A DNA stretch of 64,000 bases from Flaccisagitta enflata. Taxonomy: Eukaryota > Chaetognatha > Sagittoidea > Aphragmophora. The stretch lies in NCBI GenBank assembly GCA_965153355.1, contig OZ231127.1, positions 88,536,001 through 88,600,000 on the forward strand. The letters are read 5' to 3'. Below the pieces are notes generated by a model, which worked only from the letters and a program-made list of their open reading frames with translations, was not told the DNA's origin and ran no database searches. Each line of letters begins with the position of its first letter. Positions within the stretch are counted from its first letter, which is position 1. The position numbers were made by a program, and so were the translations under genes. This document shows, in pieces, positions 32,959-43,236 of the stretch.

Positions 32959-35900
32959 GTCGGTGCCACTTTTTTTTTTTGGGGGGGGGGGATGACGGCC
33001 CTGATGAGGATTAGATCATGTAGAACAGGTCGCCCAAGGGCAATATCATATGTGGTCAGCGATACCCGTTGCCCTGCTTTGTATGATAATGAAATGGAGT
33101 GAGAGGAAGCAGGGCAGAGGCTCCGCAGGGGACGAAGTCCTGTAGAACACAGGGGACTTTCATTCTTTTGTTTGTTTGTTTGTCTGCCTGTTTGTTTCCC
33201 CCAGGCTCTCTCAGGCCTGAAATCTGCCCTCTCAGGACTGAAATCAGCCCTCTCAGGCCTTGAATCTGTGAGAGCAGATTTAAAGCTTGAGAGGACAGAT
33301 TTCTTGTGAGGGCACATTCAAGGCCTGAGAGGGCAGATTTCAGGCCTGAAAGGCTAGGTTTCAGGCATAAGAGGGCAGATTTCAAACAAACGGACAAACA
33401 AACGGACAAACAAACAAATGCATGAACGAAAGTATCCTGTATTCTACAGGACTTTGTCCCCTTCGGGGCCGCTGCCCAAAAACGGGAAGAATCTGTGTCC
33501 GTCAGTTTGGAGGAAAGAAGCCCATACGGAGAGATAGAAGGACGTATAGAAATTTACCTCTGTTGTACTATCTAGTAGATTGTCAATCTACAAGACATTG
33601 GGTTCTTTGGGTCCGCTGCCCGAAAAGGGTATTAGAACTTTAGATGGGGTACTATTGGGGCGACTAGAGTGAATTGGAAGTGCTCAAGTGTCCTGATGAC
33701 CTTGAATGCAAATCCGGAAAATTTGATATTTGCAGTCGGCCAATGCATGGGTGGACAAATTCTTGGATTCTCATCGTGAGGATATCAGACAGGCAGTTGG
33801 CAGGATTGTTCTTCCATCGCAACGAATCCAAGTCGGACCCGCGTCTCTATTTCTTTCGAGAGGATATCTGGCCAATTTGCATAGAGTATTTAGAATAGGA
33901 AATTGGGAATTGGTGCGACTGGATGAAAGTGGACAAAGGCTCAAAGGTAGGCTAACAGGCTAACAGGCTAGTATTAGCTTCCCTGATTTTGATGAGAAAC
34001 GATTTTTTTAAGAACCTTCTTGTCCTGCAACAATTAGTTGAGGTGTCAATTCTGTGTAGTCTGCTAACAATGCTAGGCTTGCGCGCTTTGCATTGCAAAA
34101 AATTTGATTTTTTTCTCGTCCCGCTAACCTAATATGGGGTGTAAAAAAAACATGAAGATGACCGTTTTCCTTTTCTCAAAATTCCTTCATCTTCCGTTTT
34201 TGTTTTGGCCTTAAACTTTCCTCAGATTTTCCAGAATTCAATAAAATCCTGTGTAGTCTTGTTACAAAAGGAACAATTGTTAGTTTTAGAAAATAATGAT
34301 TTTTGAAAAAATGAATTGAAATATCAGAGCTTAAGTTACGAAAGAGCTTGTGAAAATGCAGATTAACAATCCTTTAATGAGCAGAAATTTGTAAAAGCTA
34401 ATTCAAAGAAGATCAGCACATTTTTTTATCCCACTGCAATATACAAATGAGGCTCTCAAAAACAATTTTCTAAAAAAGAAGATAAACGATTTTTGATAGA
34501 AGAAAAATGGTAAAGGTCCTAAAATTGACCACTCCTTATTAGGTATAGGGGACAAAAAGAAATAAGCAACTTTTGCTCTGTGAAGCACCCAAAAGCTAGG
34601 CGACTGGCAAGCGTCGAAGGGCAGCAGATGCTACCGACAGATGTTACCGGCGAAGGGGTTTAAAGATGGAAAAATGGCGAACAGAGAGGGAGAGAAGAAA
34701 GGAGGAAAGAAGTGAAAGACCGTTATAGCTGTAAGTTGTGAAAGCAGAGCCGAATGCCAGATTTTCGGTTTTGCCTGCTCTACTGTGCTAGCTTTTATCA
34801 GCTTACCGCCTCTGTAGATCTGACAATATTCCGGGCAGCGCATGCGCAGATGGATGAAATCCTTATTTGCATATTGCAGTTATATGTTTCATGCAGGCCA
34901 ACTTAAGGAAAACAATCATTCTTAGCGTCAAATATTGCTTCAAAATCATGATTTCAAACAGTCTCTGCGACTATGTAATAACGTTGCAAGTAAGCTAGCA
35001 TGAATAATTCAATTGTAGAATTGTTTTACTCCCAAGAACAATTGCGTTTTGTTTAAAAGAATAAACATATGGAAAAAACTTGCAAACTCACTGTGATGTT
35101 TTTGCGCGATGTTTTTGCATCCCCCGCATGGGTATTGGCTACGAAGGCCTGGTTTCCGCATGTTGCAGTGAAGGGAACCATGTTCATGTTGGGCCCTACT
35201 TGAACTGCGTTTACAGCCTTAGTCAGTGGATTCTGACACGGTAGTAGGTAGTCGGTAGTACTCATCTCAACGCTCCATAAATGATTTCCTTGGCCAGTGT
35301 GAACGTATGACATCTTACATCTGCCCCTGTTCCAACATACGCGATTAAACGATACTGTTTTCGAATTCGGTGATGTCTTTTGTTTCACTGACTTTCTAAG
35401 CGGGTTTTTATTTAGGGTTAGGGGTAGGGTTAGGGTTAAGGTTGGGGTTGGGGGTGGTTTTAGGGTTAGGGTTAGAGTCAGGGCTGGCGTCAGGGCAAGG
35501 TGAGAGCTGGGTTAAATACTTTTCAACCCGAATCTACTCGAATTAAAGCTTCGCCTAAACGGGAAAACCCGATAAAAACAAAAGATCAGTATCGTCTTCG
35601 AAATTTTTTCCGATTAAACTAGTCGCGTGATCGCGTAACCGACCTCTTTTTCGATAGATGGGGAGGTGGTTATAAACTGCCACCCCAAAAGATGAACAGA
35701 TTTTGCACTGACAGCAGACTGCAAAAGAGATAAGTTTTTATGTGATTCAACTGAAGTGATCCCTTCAATTGATACATTTGATAAGTGCGAAAGCTAAGGC
35801 TGAATTTTCATGCTATACGGCAACTTAAAAAAAGGCACCTCTCGGACTCTGAGATAATATCATAAAACTACAGAATGATTATTATTCAACATGTAGTAGT

Positions 35901-38900
35901 TCAACTTACATTTTTTCGGAAAACAGTGAATTTGTTGCTTGGAATTGACCATGTGGAGGCAGGATATCAGTGTGACGCCAAATTAGGTTTTGTTGGAATT
36001 AGAAAATGGACAAGAATCAGAGTGGACAAAGTCCGTGTAAAGCTGGAAATGACTCAGGTTGGTTGTTAAATGTAATTTTTATGTATTTGAGTTGGACAAC
36101 ACTCCTTTTCCGCAAAATATGTCATTTCTATAATTTTTTCTTCAGAAAAATTAACAAGGCCAAGAGATGTCCAATAGATGCGTCTTCTTTAGATGTAAGA
36201 TATAAATTATTAGGATATCAAGATATTAGGATATAATGATATGAAAATATAGAGATACTGAAATGAAGAGAAAATAAATACTGATTCCTCCCTCATAAGA
36301 GAAATATGATACTTCAATTAAGCAGTTGTATTTGACTATGGGTAAATCAGTGCATAAGAAAAACAACTGCTTAATTGATTATCGTCGCAGTGCTAACGAT
36401 GTCGTTCAAAACAAATATGATACTTAGGAGACATAATAGACGTATAGGAGAAATACAGGAGGCAAAAGAGACAAAAGAGTCAAAAGAGACAAAAGAGACA
36501 TGAGAGATTTAAGAGACATGAAGAGACATGAAGAGAAAACCTTAGAAATTGCGTTTAGAAATTTTCGCGTTCCGGACAGACGGACATTCAGACAGACAGA
36601 CATTCAGACCAAGGGACACACCCTATTATAGAGATGCGAGGACGCATCTAAAAACAAAACGAAACTAAAAATGATTATATTCAAATGCGATGTATACAGA
36701 TTCTCTTTGAATACTTTCATCTTTGTCATGTTCAGAGCTTTTCACCAACGTCCGAAGATGGTGGATTCGAAGGGGAAAATATCGTGAATTTGCGCGCTAA
36801 TTCGCAAATAAGATTGCATTTGGTTGGAATTCATGTTGATGTAAGTTAGGACGCACCGAAAATTACCATAGAATTAGCTACCCAAGCCAGATGTGTCATT
36901 TGCGTGCTTCGCATAGCAAAAAATTTGATTTTCTTCTCGTTCCGCTAACCCAACATGGAGTGAAAAAAATCATGAAGATGACCATTTTCCTTTTCTCAAA
37001 ATTCCTTCATCTTCCGTTTTTGTTTTGGCCTTAAAATTTACTCAGAATTCCCACAATTCAGCAAAATCCTGTGTAGTCTTGTTACAAAAGGAACAATTGT
37101 TAGTTTTAGAAGATCATGATTTTTGTGAAAATAAATTAAAATATCAGAGCATAAGCAATGTAAGAGCTTGTAAAAATGCAAATTAACAATTCTCTAAAGA
37201 GAAGAAATATACAAAAGCTAATTCAAAGAAGATTAGCATACTTTTTTATCCCACCGCAATATACAAATTAGGCTCTCTCTAAAAGACGGAAGATGAACAA
37301 TTTTTGATAAAAGAAAATTCCTAAAATTAGACTTTAGGTAAAGAGGATAAAGCAACTATGCGATTTTAAGTAGACCAATTTTGAAATCCAAAGCAGGTCA
37401 ATAGATCAGGTCCTAGCTGATTGCAGAAGAAACAAAGTATCTTTCATTGGAACATAGTCAAAATTACCTCCTATGCTGGGGCCAATCAATAAATTTCCGA
37501 CCCCAATCTCTCAAAGAATCAGGTTGTGAGAAAAGGCAACATTTCTCAGGTCAAAATACTATATAAGGTCGAATTTTGAAAATTGGAAATTTGTCAATCT
37601 GATTGCAGATTCAAAATCCTTGGAAAAAACTACTAAAAGAAAGTATCTTTCTTGTTTTGAAATTTTGATTGGAACATAGTCAAAATTAGCATTAAACATC
37701 CAAAATAGAGTAAAATTGCTCTTTTGTCTATATCTGGGCTAATTTTGACGGATAATGTTAATTTTGACTATGTTCAAATCAAAATTTTGAAAAAAGAAAA
37801 ACACTTTCTTCACACAGTTTTTTGCAAAGATTTTGAATCTGCAATCAGATTGATAAATTTCCAATTTTGAAAATTTGACCTTATAAAGTATTTTAACCTG
37901 AGAAATGTAGCTGTAGCCTATCGAAATATTGACCTGAGACCATTTTTGACTGCAGATTTGGATTCCTGGGGTCAAAATTGGTCTAGAATGGGATGGACGG
38001 TAAAATCCCACAATTTTGACATAATCCTGAGATTTTTTAGTAAAGAGGATGAAAAGAAATATGCAACTTTTGCTATGTGAAGCACCCAAATGTGTCATGA
38101 TTCTCATAACATCAAATATGATGAAATTTTTTGCTTGGGTGTCATCAATTAACATGCGAATAGATATATTTTGCATCAAACAACTTTAATAAGTCAGTTC
38201 AAGTCTTGAATCATGTATTTTATGGTCAAAAAACAAGACAAAATGCAATGAAAATCCCACTTTGTTATTGTACCATGACCCACACAGAATTCCAAATTTG
38301 CATAGAAAACCAAATTCTCAACAAAATAAGAACATAGCGCGATCCCTAACTCAGTCACTGAGCGCGCTTGTTGTTTCATGGAAATTTTGATTTTCTATGC
38401 AAATTTGGAATTCTGTGTGAGCTTAAAATAAATCGATGTCACTAATTTCTTTACTTTTTCTCAACTTCATAGTCAAATTTCCTTCATTTCTTTTTCCCAT
38501 CCTATCATTTGGCAATAACGGATCATTTTTCTTAAATAATTAAACATACTAAAGTTAAAAGAAAATAAAGCATATATTGATAACATAGATATGCTTATGC
38601 GATTGGTTTGTTTGTCCTACGGGTAAATTCCTCCATCTTTAGTTTCAGTGCGTCTTAGCTTGTCAATCTTTAAAACACGATTCATGTATGTTGTAGTGAG
38701 ATTAATTAGTTACCCTAACACTGTTAAGGCCTAACAGCCCTCTAAGTTACCTTCAAAGAGCGCGAGAACGTTCATCAGCATGTAGTCATTGTAGTCAATT
38801 GGTTCAACTGAAAGGCCGGATTTAGGAAAATTACCACTTGCCTCTTTTGTGCCATTTAAGCAATGAATCGTATATATTTCGTCTTGATGTTAAGGTGAGA

Positions 38901-39145
38901 GCGTTGGGATTTCCTTTTGACCAAATCATTTCGCTGATTGCAAATGGAATTGCCAACATCTTCAAAAATCATATTCAAAATCTCATCAAAAATCCGATCA
39001 GGTAATTTTGAAAACAGCACAAAATTGGGATATTCCGAAATAATGAATTTGTTTTGTCATAACCAGTGGCATTACCACGCGTCTAAATGCTACAATGGCC
39101 AAATATGTTATTGGCGGAAAGACACGCCACAGTTACTTTAAGTAG
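32677..39145 (+). CDS. Secreted TULIP-fold lipid-binding protein, mite-allergen-group-7-like (6 exons)
   Basis: Exons 32677-32958, 33736-33946, 35927-36057, 36736-36840, 38895-39001 and 39067-39145 join in phase to 304 codons plus TAG. The start ATG is followed by a signal peptide (MPLRGLLTWC, then a hydrophobic run to about VSAAAS). A Ser/Thr-rich linker with one NAT sequon (71) precedes WVDKFLDSHREDIRQAVG, an amphipathic helix; IQVGPASLFLSRGYLANL; a strand pair around VNLLLGIDHVEAGYQC; and a late helix FPFDQIISLIANG. This order matches the single-module TULIP proteins (group 7 mite allergens, juvenile-hormone-binding / takeout relatives), which bind hydrophobic ligands outside the cell. Family placement is from remembered motif order, not a search. 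The last exon is the weakest part. An AATAAA follows 33 bp after the stop. Confidence 0.8.
33000..33480 (+). mobile_element. Family C1 element in TULIP intron 1
   Basis: A head GTCGCCCAAGGGCAATATCA to GATACCCGTTGCCCTG (inverse of the C1 tail), GGACGAAGTCCTGTAGAACA, a GGCCTGAAATCTGCCCTCTCA array that switches orientation near 33265, and the right end to GGGGCCGCTGCCC at 33478. A worn fragment (TTTGGGTCCGCTGCCC) lies at 33606. Confidence 0.78.
33736..33946 (+). CDS. TULIP-like gene, exon 2
   Basis: After ATTTGATATTTGCAG; 70 codons plus one base, ending AAAG|GTAGGC. Carries the first long helix and the strand IQVGPASLFLSRGYLANLHR. Confidence 0.82.
34080..34600 (-). mobile_element. Family B element in TULIP intron 2
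   Basis: Minus-strand copy from CTGTGAAGCACCC at 34593 to TTTGCATTGCAAAAAATTTG at 34095. Confidence 0.78.
35092..35388 (-). CDS. Candidate exon of an unrecognised secreted/extracellular protein, antisense inside TULIP intron 2
   Basis: The minus-strand frame is open across the block and reads like protein, not repeat: CWNRGRCKMSYVHTGQGNHL near the start, then WSVEMSTTDYLLPCQNP and FTATCGNQAFVANTHAG. Four cysteines and no low complexity. It ends ACATCACA|GTGAGT, a good phase-0 donor. The 5' edge is unclear; the sequence upstream on that strand is CCCTAA-rich and could serve as a pyrimidine tract. It may be an upstream exon of the minus-strand receptor gene 6 kb away, or a separate gene. I do not recognise the domain. 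Confidence 0.5.
35405..35500. repeat. Interstitial TTAGGG-like array
   Basis: TTAGGGTTAGGGGTAGGG variants for about 80 bp, degenerate to GGGTCAGGGC. It is too short and too degenerate for a telomere. Confidence 0.7.
35927..36057 (+). CDS. TULIP-like gene, exon 3
   Basis: After TTTTTTCGGAAAACAG; completes a split Val codon and reads NLLLGIDHVEAGYQCDAKLG to LEMTQ at CAG|GTTGGT. Alternating hydrophobic strands fit the curved sheet of the fold. Confidence 0.82.
36153..36652 (-). mobile_element. Family A class 3, long copy in TULIP intron 3
   Basis: TTTTTAGATGCGTCCTCGCA at 36652; end GACGCATCTATTGG...CTTGGCCTTGTT at 36153. The interior contains GAGACAAAAGA repeats and the 16 bp hairpin at 36314. 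Confidence 0.65.
36314..36378. repeat. Perfect 16 bp hairpin
   Basis: TCAATTAAGCAGTTGT (36314-36329) pairs with ACAACTGCTTAATTGA (36363-36378). The direct repeat AAATATGATACTT flanks the region (36303, 36413). It is inside the family A class-3 element at 36153-36652. Confidence 0.8.
36736..36840 (+). CDS. TULIP-like gene, exon 4
   Basis: A 105 bp, phase 0/0 exon after TTTGTCATGTTCAG, ending GAT|GTAAGT. Reads SFSPTSEDGGFEGENIV... to LVGIHVD without a stop; an open frame too short to be found by length alone. Confidence 0.8.
36901..38092 (-). mobile_element. Family B element in TULIP intron 4, interrupted
   Basis: 36901-37368 and 38033-38092 are its two parts. AAAGAGGAT occurs at both break edges; the palindrome at 37369-38025 fills the gap. 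Confidence 0.75.
37369..38025. repeat. Palindromic insertion inside a family B copy (TULIP intron 4)
   Basis: Arms meet near 37715; GAACATAGTCAAAATTA and TTGAATCTGCAATCAGATTG occur in mirrored positions. It separates the two ends of the family B element at 36901-37368 and 38033-38092. Confidence 0.7.
38281..38419. repeat. Perfect 29 bp inverted repeat with 81 bp loop
   Basis: 38281-38309 (CACACAGAATTCCAAATTTG...) is exactly complementary to 38391-38419. It lies in intron 4 of the TULIP-like gene. Confidence 0.85.
38895..39001 (+). CDS. TULIP-like gene, exon 5 (late amphipathic helix)
   Basis: Starts VRALGFPFDQIISLIANG after GATGTTAAG and ends ATCAG|GTAATT. The acceptor is the only nearby one in phase 0, though its pyrimidine tract is modest. 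The helix is the expected element near the C-terminus of the fold. Confidence 0.75.
39067..39145 (+). CDS. TULIP-like gene, probable last exon
   Basis: After TTTTGTCATAACCAG; completes a Ser codon and reads GITTRLNATMAKYVIGG to HSYFK and TAG at 39143-39145. An alternative in-phase acceptor at 39281 would give a shorter ending. The nearby polyA signal favours this choice. Confidence 0.55.
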
Positions 39146-39177
39146 TATCAACTTTGGAGGAGTGCAGCTTCGAAAGA

Positions 39178-39183
39178 AATAAA
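39178..39183 (+). terminator. Polyadenylation signal AATAAA of TULIP-like gene
   Basis: AATAAA 33 bp past the TAG; its distance matches that of the receptor gene's signal. Confidence 0.6.
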
Positions 39184-39189
39184 GCTGTA

Positions 39190-40020
39190 GATCCATCCTG
39201 GGTTCCATCAAAAGGTTGAATCTTCGAAATGAGACCAAGTTGAATTCGGTAGCTTTATTCGTTTAGGAGCAGCACTCTTCCTAAGTGGAAATTACTTTAA
39301 GCAACTGTCGCGTTTCTTTCCGCCAAAATGGTAAATTTCATCATTACCCAATACCCATTCCCACTATTCAATTAAGGTACATGTATCCGGCTTTGTTTAA
39401 TTTCAGGGATTTCATAAGGAGACTCAATGGATATTAAGAGATGCGCCTCGCACTTTGATCCCTGGATTTTTGATGATCAAAACGACCGCTTACAGTTTCG
39501 ATGTTCCTGAAGAGTTTGTTGGCCATTTTTAACGTTCCTGCCCACCCGCAGACCTTGAAATCTTAAAAGCTAGCTTTTGATGCTTGTAGCTTATCACTGC
39601 TAATGTTTCCTGCCAAATATCATTCTAAAGTCAGAAAACAACTTCCGTTGTCAATTTGTTCGACCGAGAATAACATAGATCAAACAGCCCTCTAGATTTG
39701 GACTGAATAGAAATACAAAATGAAGGGATGAAATATTTCATAATTGACGGGAAATTGAATTATTTGAGGAAAGTATTTGTAATCCTTAGTCCACTAGTCT
39801 CTTACAGTAACGCTTTACGATCAACCATGTTGAAATTACCATAATTGTAGAAATGTAGAATATCAAAGAAAAGAATCTTCTAGAGGATTTTCTGTATGCC
39901 TTTTGTTTTCCATCAAGTGAAGTTTACTGTGGTAAAAATTGCAAATTGCAAACATGACAAATTTTTCATCTGTTGTAGACACCAAAAATATTGTTGAGAA
40001 CATTGGACACAAGAAATGAT
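39190..40020. other. No recognisable gene
   Basis: AT-rich unique sequence downstream of the TULIP-like gene. Confidence 0.6.
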
Positions 40021-40022
40021 AA

Positions 40023-40480
40023 CAAGGGCGGATTTAGGGCTACCCAAGTCACGTGCGAGTGGGCAGGGGCAGGGGCTTACCATGCATTTGGACAGGAGCA
40101 GTAATGAAATAGTCGCAAAAGCGTTAGATGGTCAGCGGTACCCGTGCCCTGCCTTAGCAGGTTATGGTTGAAGTTGAGGGGGGGGCAGGGCAGCGGCCCC
40201 AAAGGGGTTGATGACCTATGCTTTCACACAGGGGAATTTTCTCCTCCTCCTCCTCCGTTCCCCCTCCCTCCACCTCCAGGCCCATATCTCAGCCTCAAAG
40301 CCCATATCCCAGAAGAAGAAGAACAAGGCCGGATACACGGCCAATACCAGTCGCGGACGGGTGGGCAGGGGCGGAAATGCGCGTTTTCACACTTTCCAAC
40401 TCGATCACCACGGACCAACCGACCAACGGACGGACGGACGGACAAAGCCTCTTATAGAGTCGCTTGTCCGCGACTAAAAA
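40023..40480 (-). mobile_element. Family A tail (40023-40110) and complete copy (40323-40480)
   Basis: The complete copy has TTTTTAGTCGCGGACAAGCG at 40480 and GTCCGCGACTGGTATTGGCC near 40350. It is inserted in the minisatellite of a family C element and is followed directly by (GAA)n. Confidence 0.78.
40128..40322 (+). mobile_element. Family C2 element, truncated by family A insertion
   Basis: Head TGGTCAGCGGTACCCGTGCC, GCAGGGCAGCGGCCCCAAAG, TTGATGACCTATGCTTTCAC. Only a few minisatellite units remain before the family A copy at 40323; no right end is seen. Confidence 0.75.
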
Positions 40481-40680
40481 GAAGAAGAAAAAGAAAACGA
40501 AAAAGAAAAAGAAAAAGAAGAAGAAGAAGAAGAAGAAGAAGAAGAAGAAGAAGAAGAAGAAGAAGAAGAAGAAGAAGAAGAAGAAGAAGAAGAAGAAGAA
40601 GAAGAAGAAGAAGAAGAAGAAGAAAAAGAAGAAGAAGAAGGAAAAAGCAAGAAAAGAAACAGAAAAAGGAGAAGATTGAA
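40481..40680. repeat. (GAA)n microsatellite
   Basis: GAA trinucleotides with GAAAAA edges, directly abutting a family A 5' end. Confidence 0.95.
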
Positions 40681-40734
40681 ATGGAAATGATGGTAATTGC
40701 AGTCAGCATTGATATCATTTGCATATTGTAGTTT

Positions 40735-41475
40735 TATGATTACTGCTCCTGTGTAACTTAGTTGATTAGGAACATTGTGAGTTTGAATTAAGGATATTAC
40801 AAAAATTTGGTCCTTTGTATTGTGAAATGAAAAAAGGAAAATTTCAATCGTATGTGAAAATTATGAACATCATCATGGGTTTCATATAGCCACCCGCCAA
40901 AAATGGATATTGATGGTACAAAGACTGAAAAAAATTTCACGCTGCAGAAATACACGGGTGTTGCTATTGATAACGCTTGAATGCCCTGGTGGCGGTGAGA
41001 GCCGGCGGTAGCTTGACAGGGATTTGTGGGCACTTGTCAGGCCCAAGTCAGGTAACATGTGGTATCTGCGGCGTAAAGAAAACCTCTCTAACTATCCACT
41101 GACCCCCACCCTCAAGTTAAGTCGGCAGCGTACAGGGGGAAATTTTTGCTTGTCGGCAGAAAAGAACGATCAAGAGGCCTGCATATGATTGTGATTGATC
41201 TTATAGGCATGATTAGGGACTTAAGGCCAGAATATCAATGTCATAGCCAAATTTTGGACATTTGATTAAAAGCCTCTTGGGCAATATTGGGGTCAGAAGG
41301 GGTGCAAAGGGGATTGAGTCCTTTGGGCCAAATGCGGGGGGGGGGGGAGTGGGATTGATGAATGAATGGATTCTCCGCGGTCTATGGGACTTTGCCCCTC
41401 AATGGATACCTCAAATGGATAGAGAGATGATTGTAAATGAATTGACATGAACAAGTGACGCGGGGTCACAATATC
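40735..41475. other. No recognisable gene
   Basis: Mostly unique; a G11 run at about 41336-41348 and a GGGGTGCAAAGGGGATTGAG-like word that weakly recalls family C. Confidence 0.5.
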
Positions 41476-41477
41476 GT

Positions 41478-41662
41478 TGCGGGCGGGTGGGCAAGAGCGC
41501 TCAACCCCTATCTACACCCCAAACCTCCCACACAAACTAACATACACAAGAGGTATATAAAACGCTTGTTTTTCCAATTTTCAGCATGATCACCATGGAG
41601 CAATGCAATGGACGGACGGGTGGAAAAAAGCCTCTTATAGAGTTGCGTGTCCGCAACTAAAA
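41478..41662 (-). mobile_element. Family A element (GTTGCGGAC stem)
   Basis: TTTTTAGTTGCGGACACGCA start at 41662, AAAACAAGCGTTTTATATAC body, CCACCCGCCCGCAACG near the 3' side; the terminal CCGGCCTTGTT is missing. Confidence 0.68.
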
Positions 41663-41913
41663 AGAAAGGAGGGCAACCAGTACTGCCGACCACTGGCTTT
41701 GAGAACATTCAAACGTGTGATGTGAGACACATACGTGTATATTGACTGTAAAGGAGGGCAAAATGTACCTGTGAATCATTTGAGTGATTTGATGAATCTG
41801 CTACTGTTTTAAAGTTAAACAAAATCATTTCGGCCGAAAATCACGAACGACTTTGACTCGTATTGCTCATGATGACTACTCCTATACATAACGCGGCCTG
41901 ATCTATCCCGGTC

Positions 41914-41917
<4 letters not shown>

Positions 41918-41974
<57 letters not shown>
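41918..41974. repeat. (CT)n microsatellite
   Basis: CT dinucleotides. Confidence 0.95.
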
Positions 41975-41976
<2 letters not shown>

Positions 41977-42699
41977 AGCCCATTTCTGACGCGATGAAAA
42001 AGCAAAAAATAATTTATCGAGGTTGAGAGATGTTTTTGTTTCATCCGTCGTTTCTCCTCGTCGTCGATTTGATGGCCAACCAGTTGTGCAAATAGCGGCA
42101 AAAGTTTACGCAATGAAAAACCAACAAATAAATATGTAAACAAAAAAGTCAAAATTAACGAATTCGAGCGTTTGTTTTAAAAGAATCATTGTGGTTGTGA
42201 TATCGTCAATGTCTCCCTTATCACTTGGATTAATCATCAATGAAGCATTTTCTAAAAATTGATATTTTCAATACTGCGCCTTATAAAACTTTTTGGATTC
42301 ATCATTGTTGGATCATCTACCCACTCTACCCACTCTACCGACATTTCGCTCGCTTATTAAAATCGGTCTCACAATTATTGAAAATAAAGCATGAATTTGA
42401 TAACGATGAGCATATTTCCTGTTGACGCAGTAACGTGAAATTTTAACGGTTGTAGTCCTAACGTTCAAATCTCAAACTGGGCCTTCTAAAAGAACGCTTT
42501 TTCATGGTCCGGCGATTAGACTTGAATCATCGGCGTCAGTATTTGACCCAATCCGCCGGTCAACCGGCAAATTACGCGCTCGTCTGCCACACTGCTACAG
42601 TCCGATGTTTGTGGTTGTCTTACAGAGCAGTTATGGGTTCAGGTTTTTTCGTTTCTCACTTATTTGGACACATAGATATATGAGGCCCCTCAACACACA

Positions 42700-42809
42700 G
42701 GCATAGACAGACCGACAGACAGACAGACAGACCGATAGACAGACAGATAGACAGAGAGAAAGACAGACAGACAGACAGACACACACACACAAACAAAAAC
42801 ACACAAACA

Positions 42810-42881
<72 letters not shown>

Positions 42882-42912
42882 AACACAAACACAAACACAC
42901 ACACACACACAG
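42700..42912. repeat. (CAGA)n then (CA)n microsatellite
   Basis: CAGA tetramers grade into CA dinucleotides; three shadow frames on the minus strand. Confidence 0.95.
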
Positions 42913-42932
42913 ACTAAAGCGTCCCCTACCAG

Positions 42933-43079
42933 TTGGTCGATAAGGAATTAACCGTTAAAGAGAAAAAAAAACTGATGAAAGAGAAATTTAAATCCCTGAT
43001 GCTGGAGTGGAAACAGCGTGAAAACTCACATTTCTGCAACTGTCCCCGTCCACGTCCACGACCATGTAGTAAATTGTAG
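42933..43079 (+). CDS. Candidate terminal exon, charged coiled segment with Cys/Pro/Arg end
   Basis: After a possible acceptor CCCCTACCAG the frame reads LVDKELTVKEKKKLMKEKFK and SLMLEWKQRENSHFCNC, then PRPRPRP and a final CSKL before TAG, 48 residues. The composition (lysine-rich helix, Trp, paired Cys) is unlike the neighbouring CA microsatellite. A second acceptor at 42918-42919 (ACTAAAG) would add a few residues. No AATAAA is seen close by. The upstream partner exon is not identified; an open plus frame at about 42440-42700 is a possibility. Confidence 0.4.
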   Translation: MVDKELTVKEKKKLMKEKFKSLMLEWKQRENSHFCNCPRPRPRPCSKL

Positions 43080-43236
43080 TATTGTAGTAACACCGTGTTA
43101 CTAATGCTTGATTTTCAAGTAATTATAGGGCATCCGAAAAAAAAGATACAATTTTTTTAGTCGCGTGCACGCGACTCTACAACCCGCTCTGTCGGTCGGT
43201 CGGTCGGTCCGTCGGTCGGTCGGTCGGTCGGTCGGT

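Noticed and set aside
39282-39316. Alternative last exon of TULIP-like gene (SSTLPKWKLL)
   Set aside because: In phase with a T-rich acceptor, but the polyA signal at 39178 precedes it and the exon at 39067 is complete; kept only as a possibility.
40144-40731. 195-codon frame with poly-Arg/Lys
   Set aside because: It crosses a family C head, a family A element and a GAA array; a composite of repeats.
41985-42152. Minus-strand frame MTFLFTYLFVGFSLRKLLPL with charged continuation
   Set aside because: Looks protein-like at first, but it runs into a GA array without a clear donor and has no partner exon.
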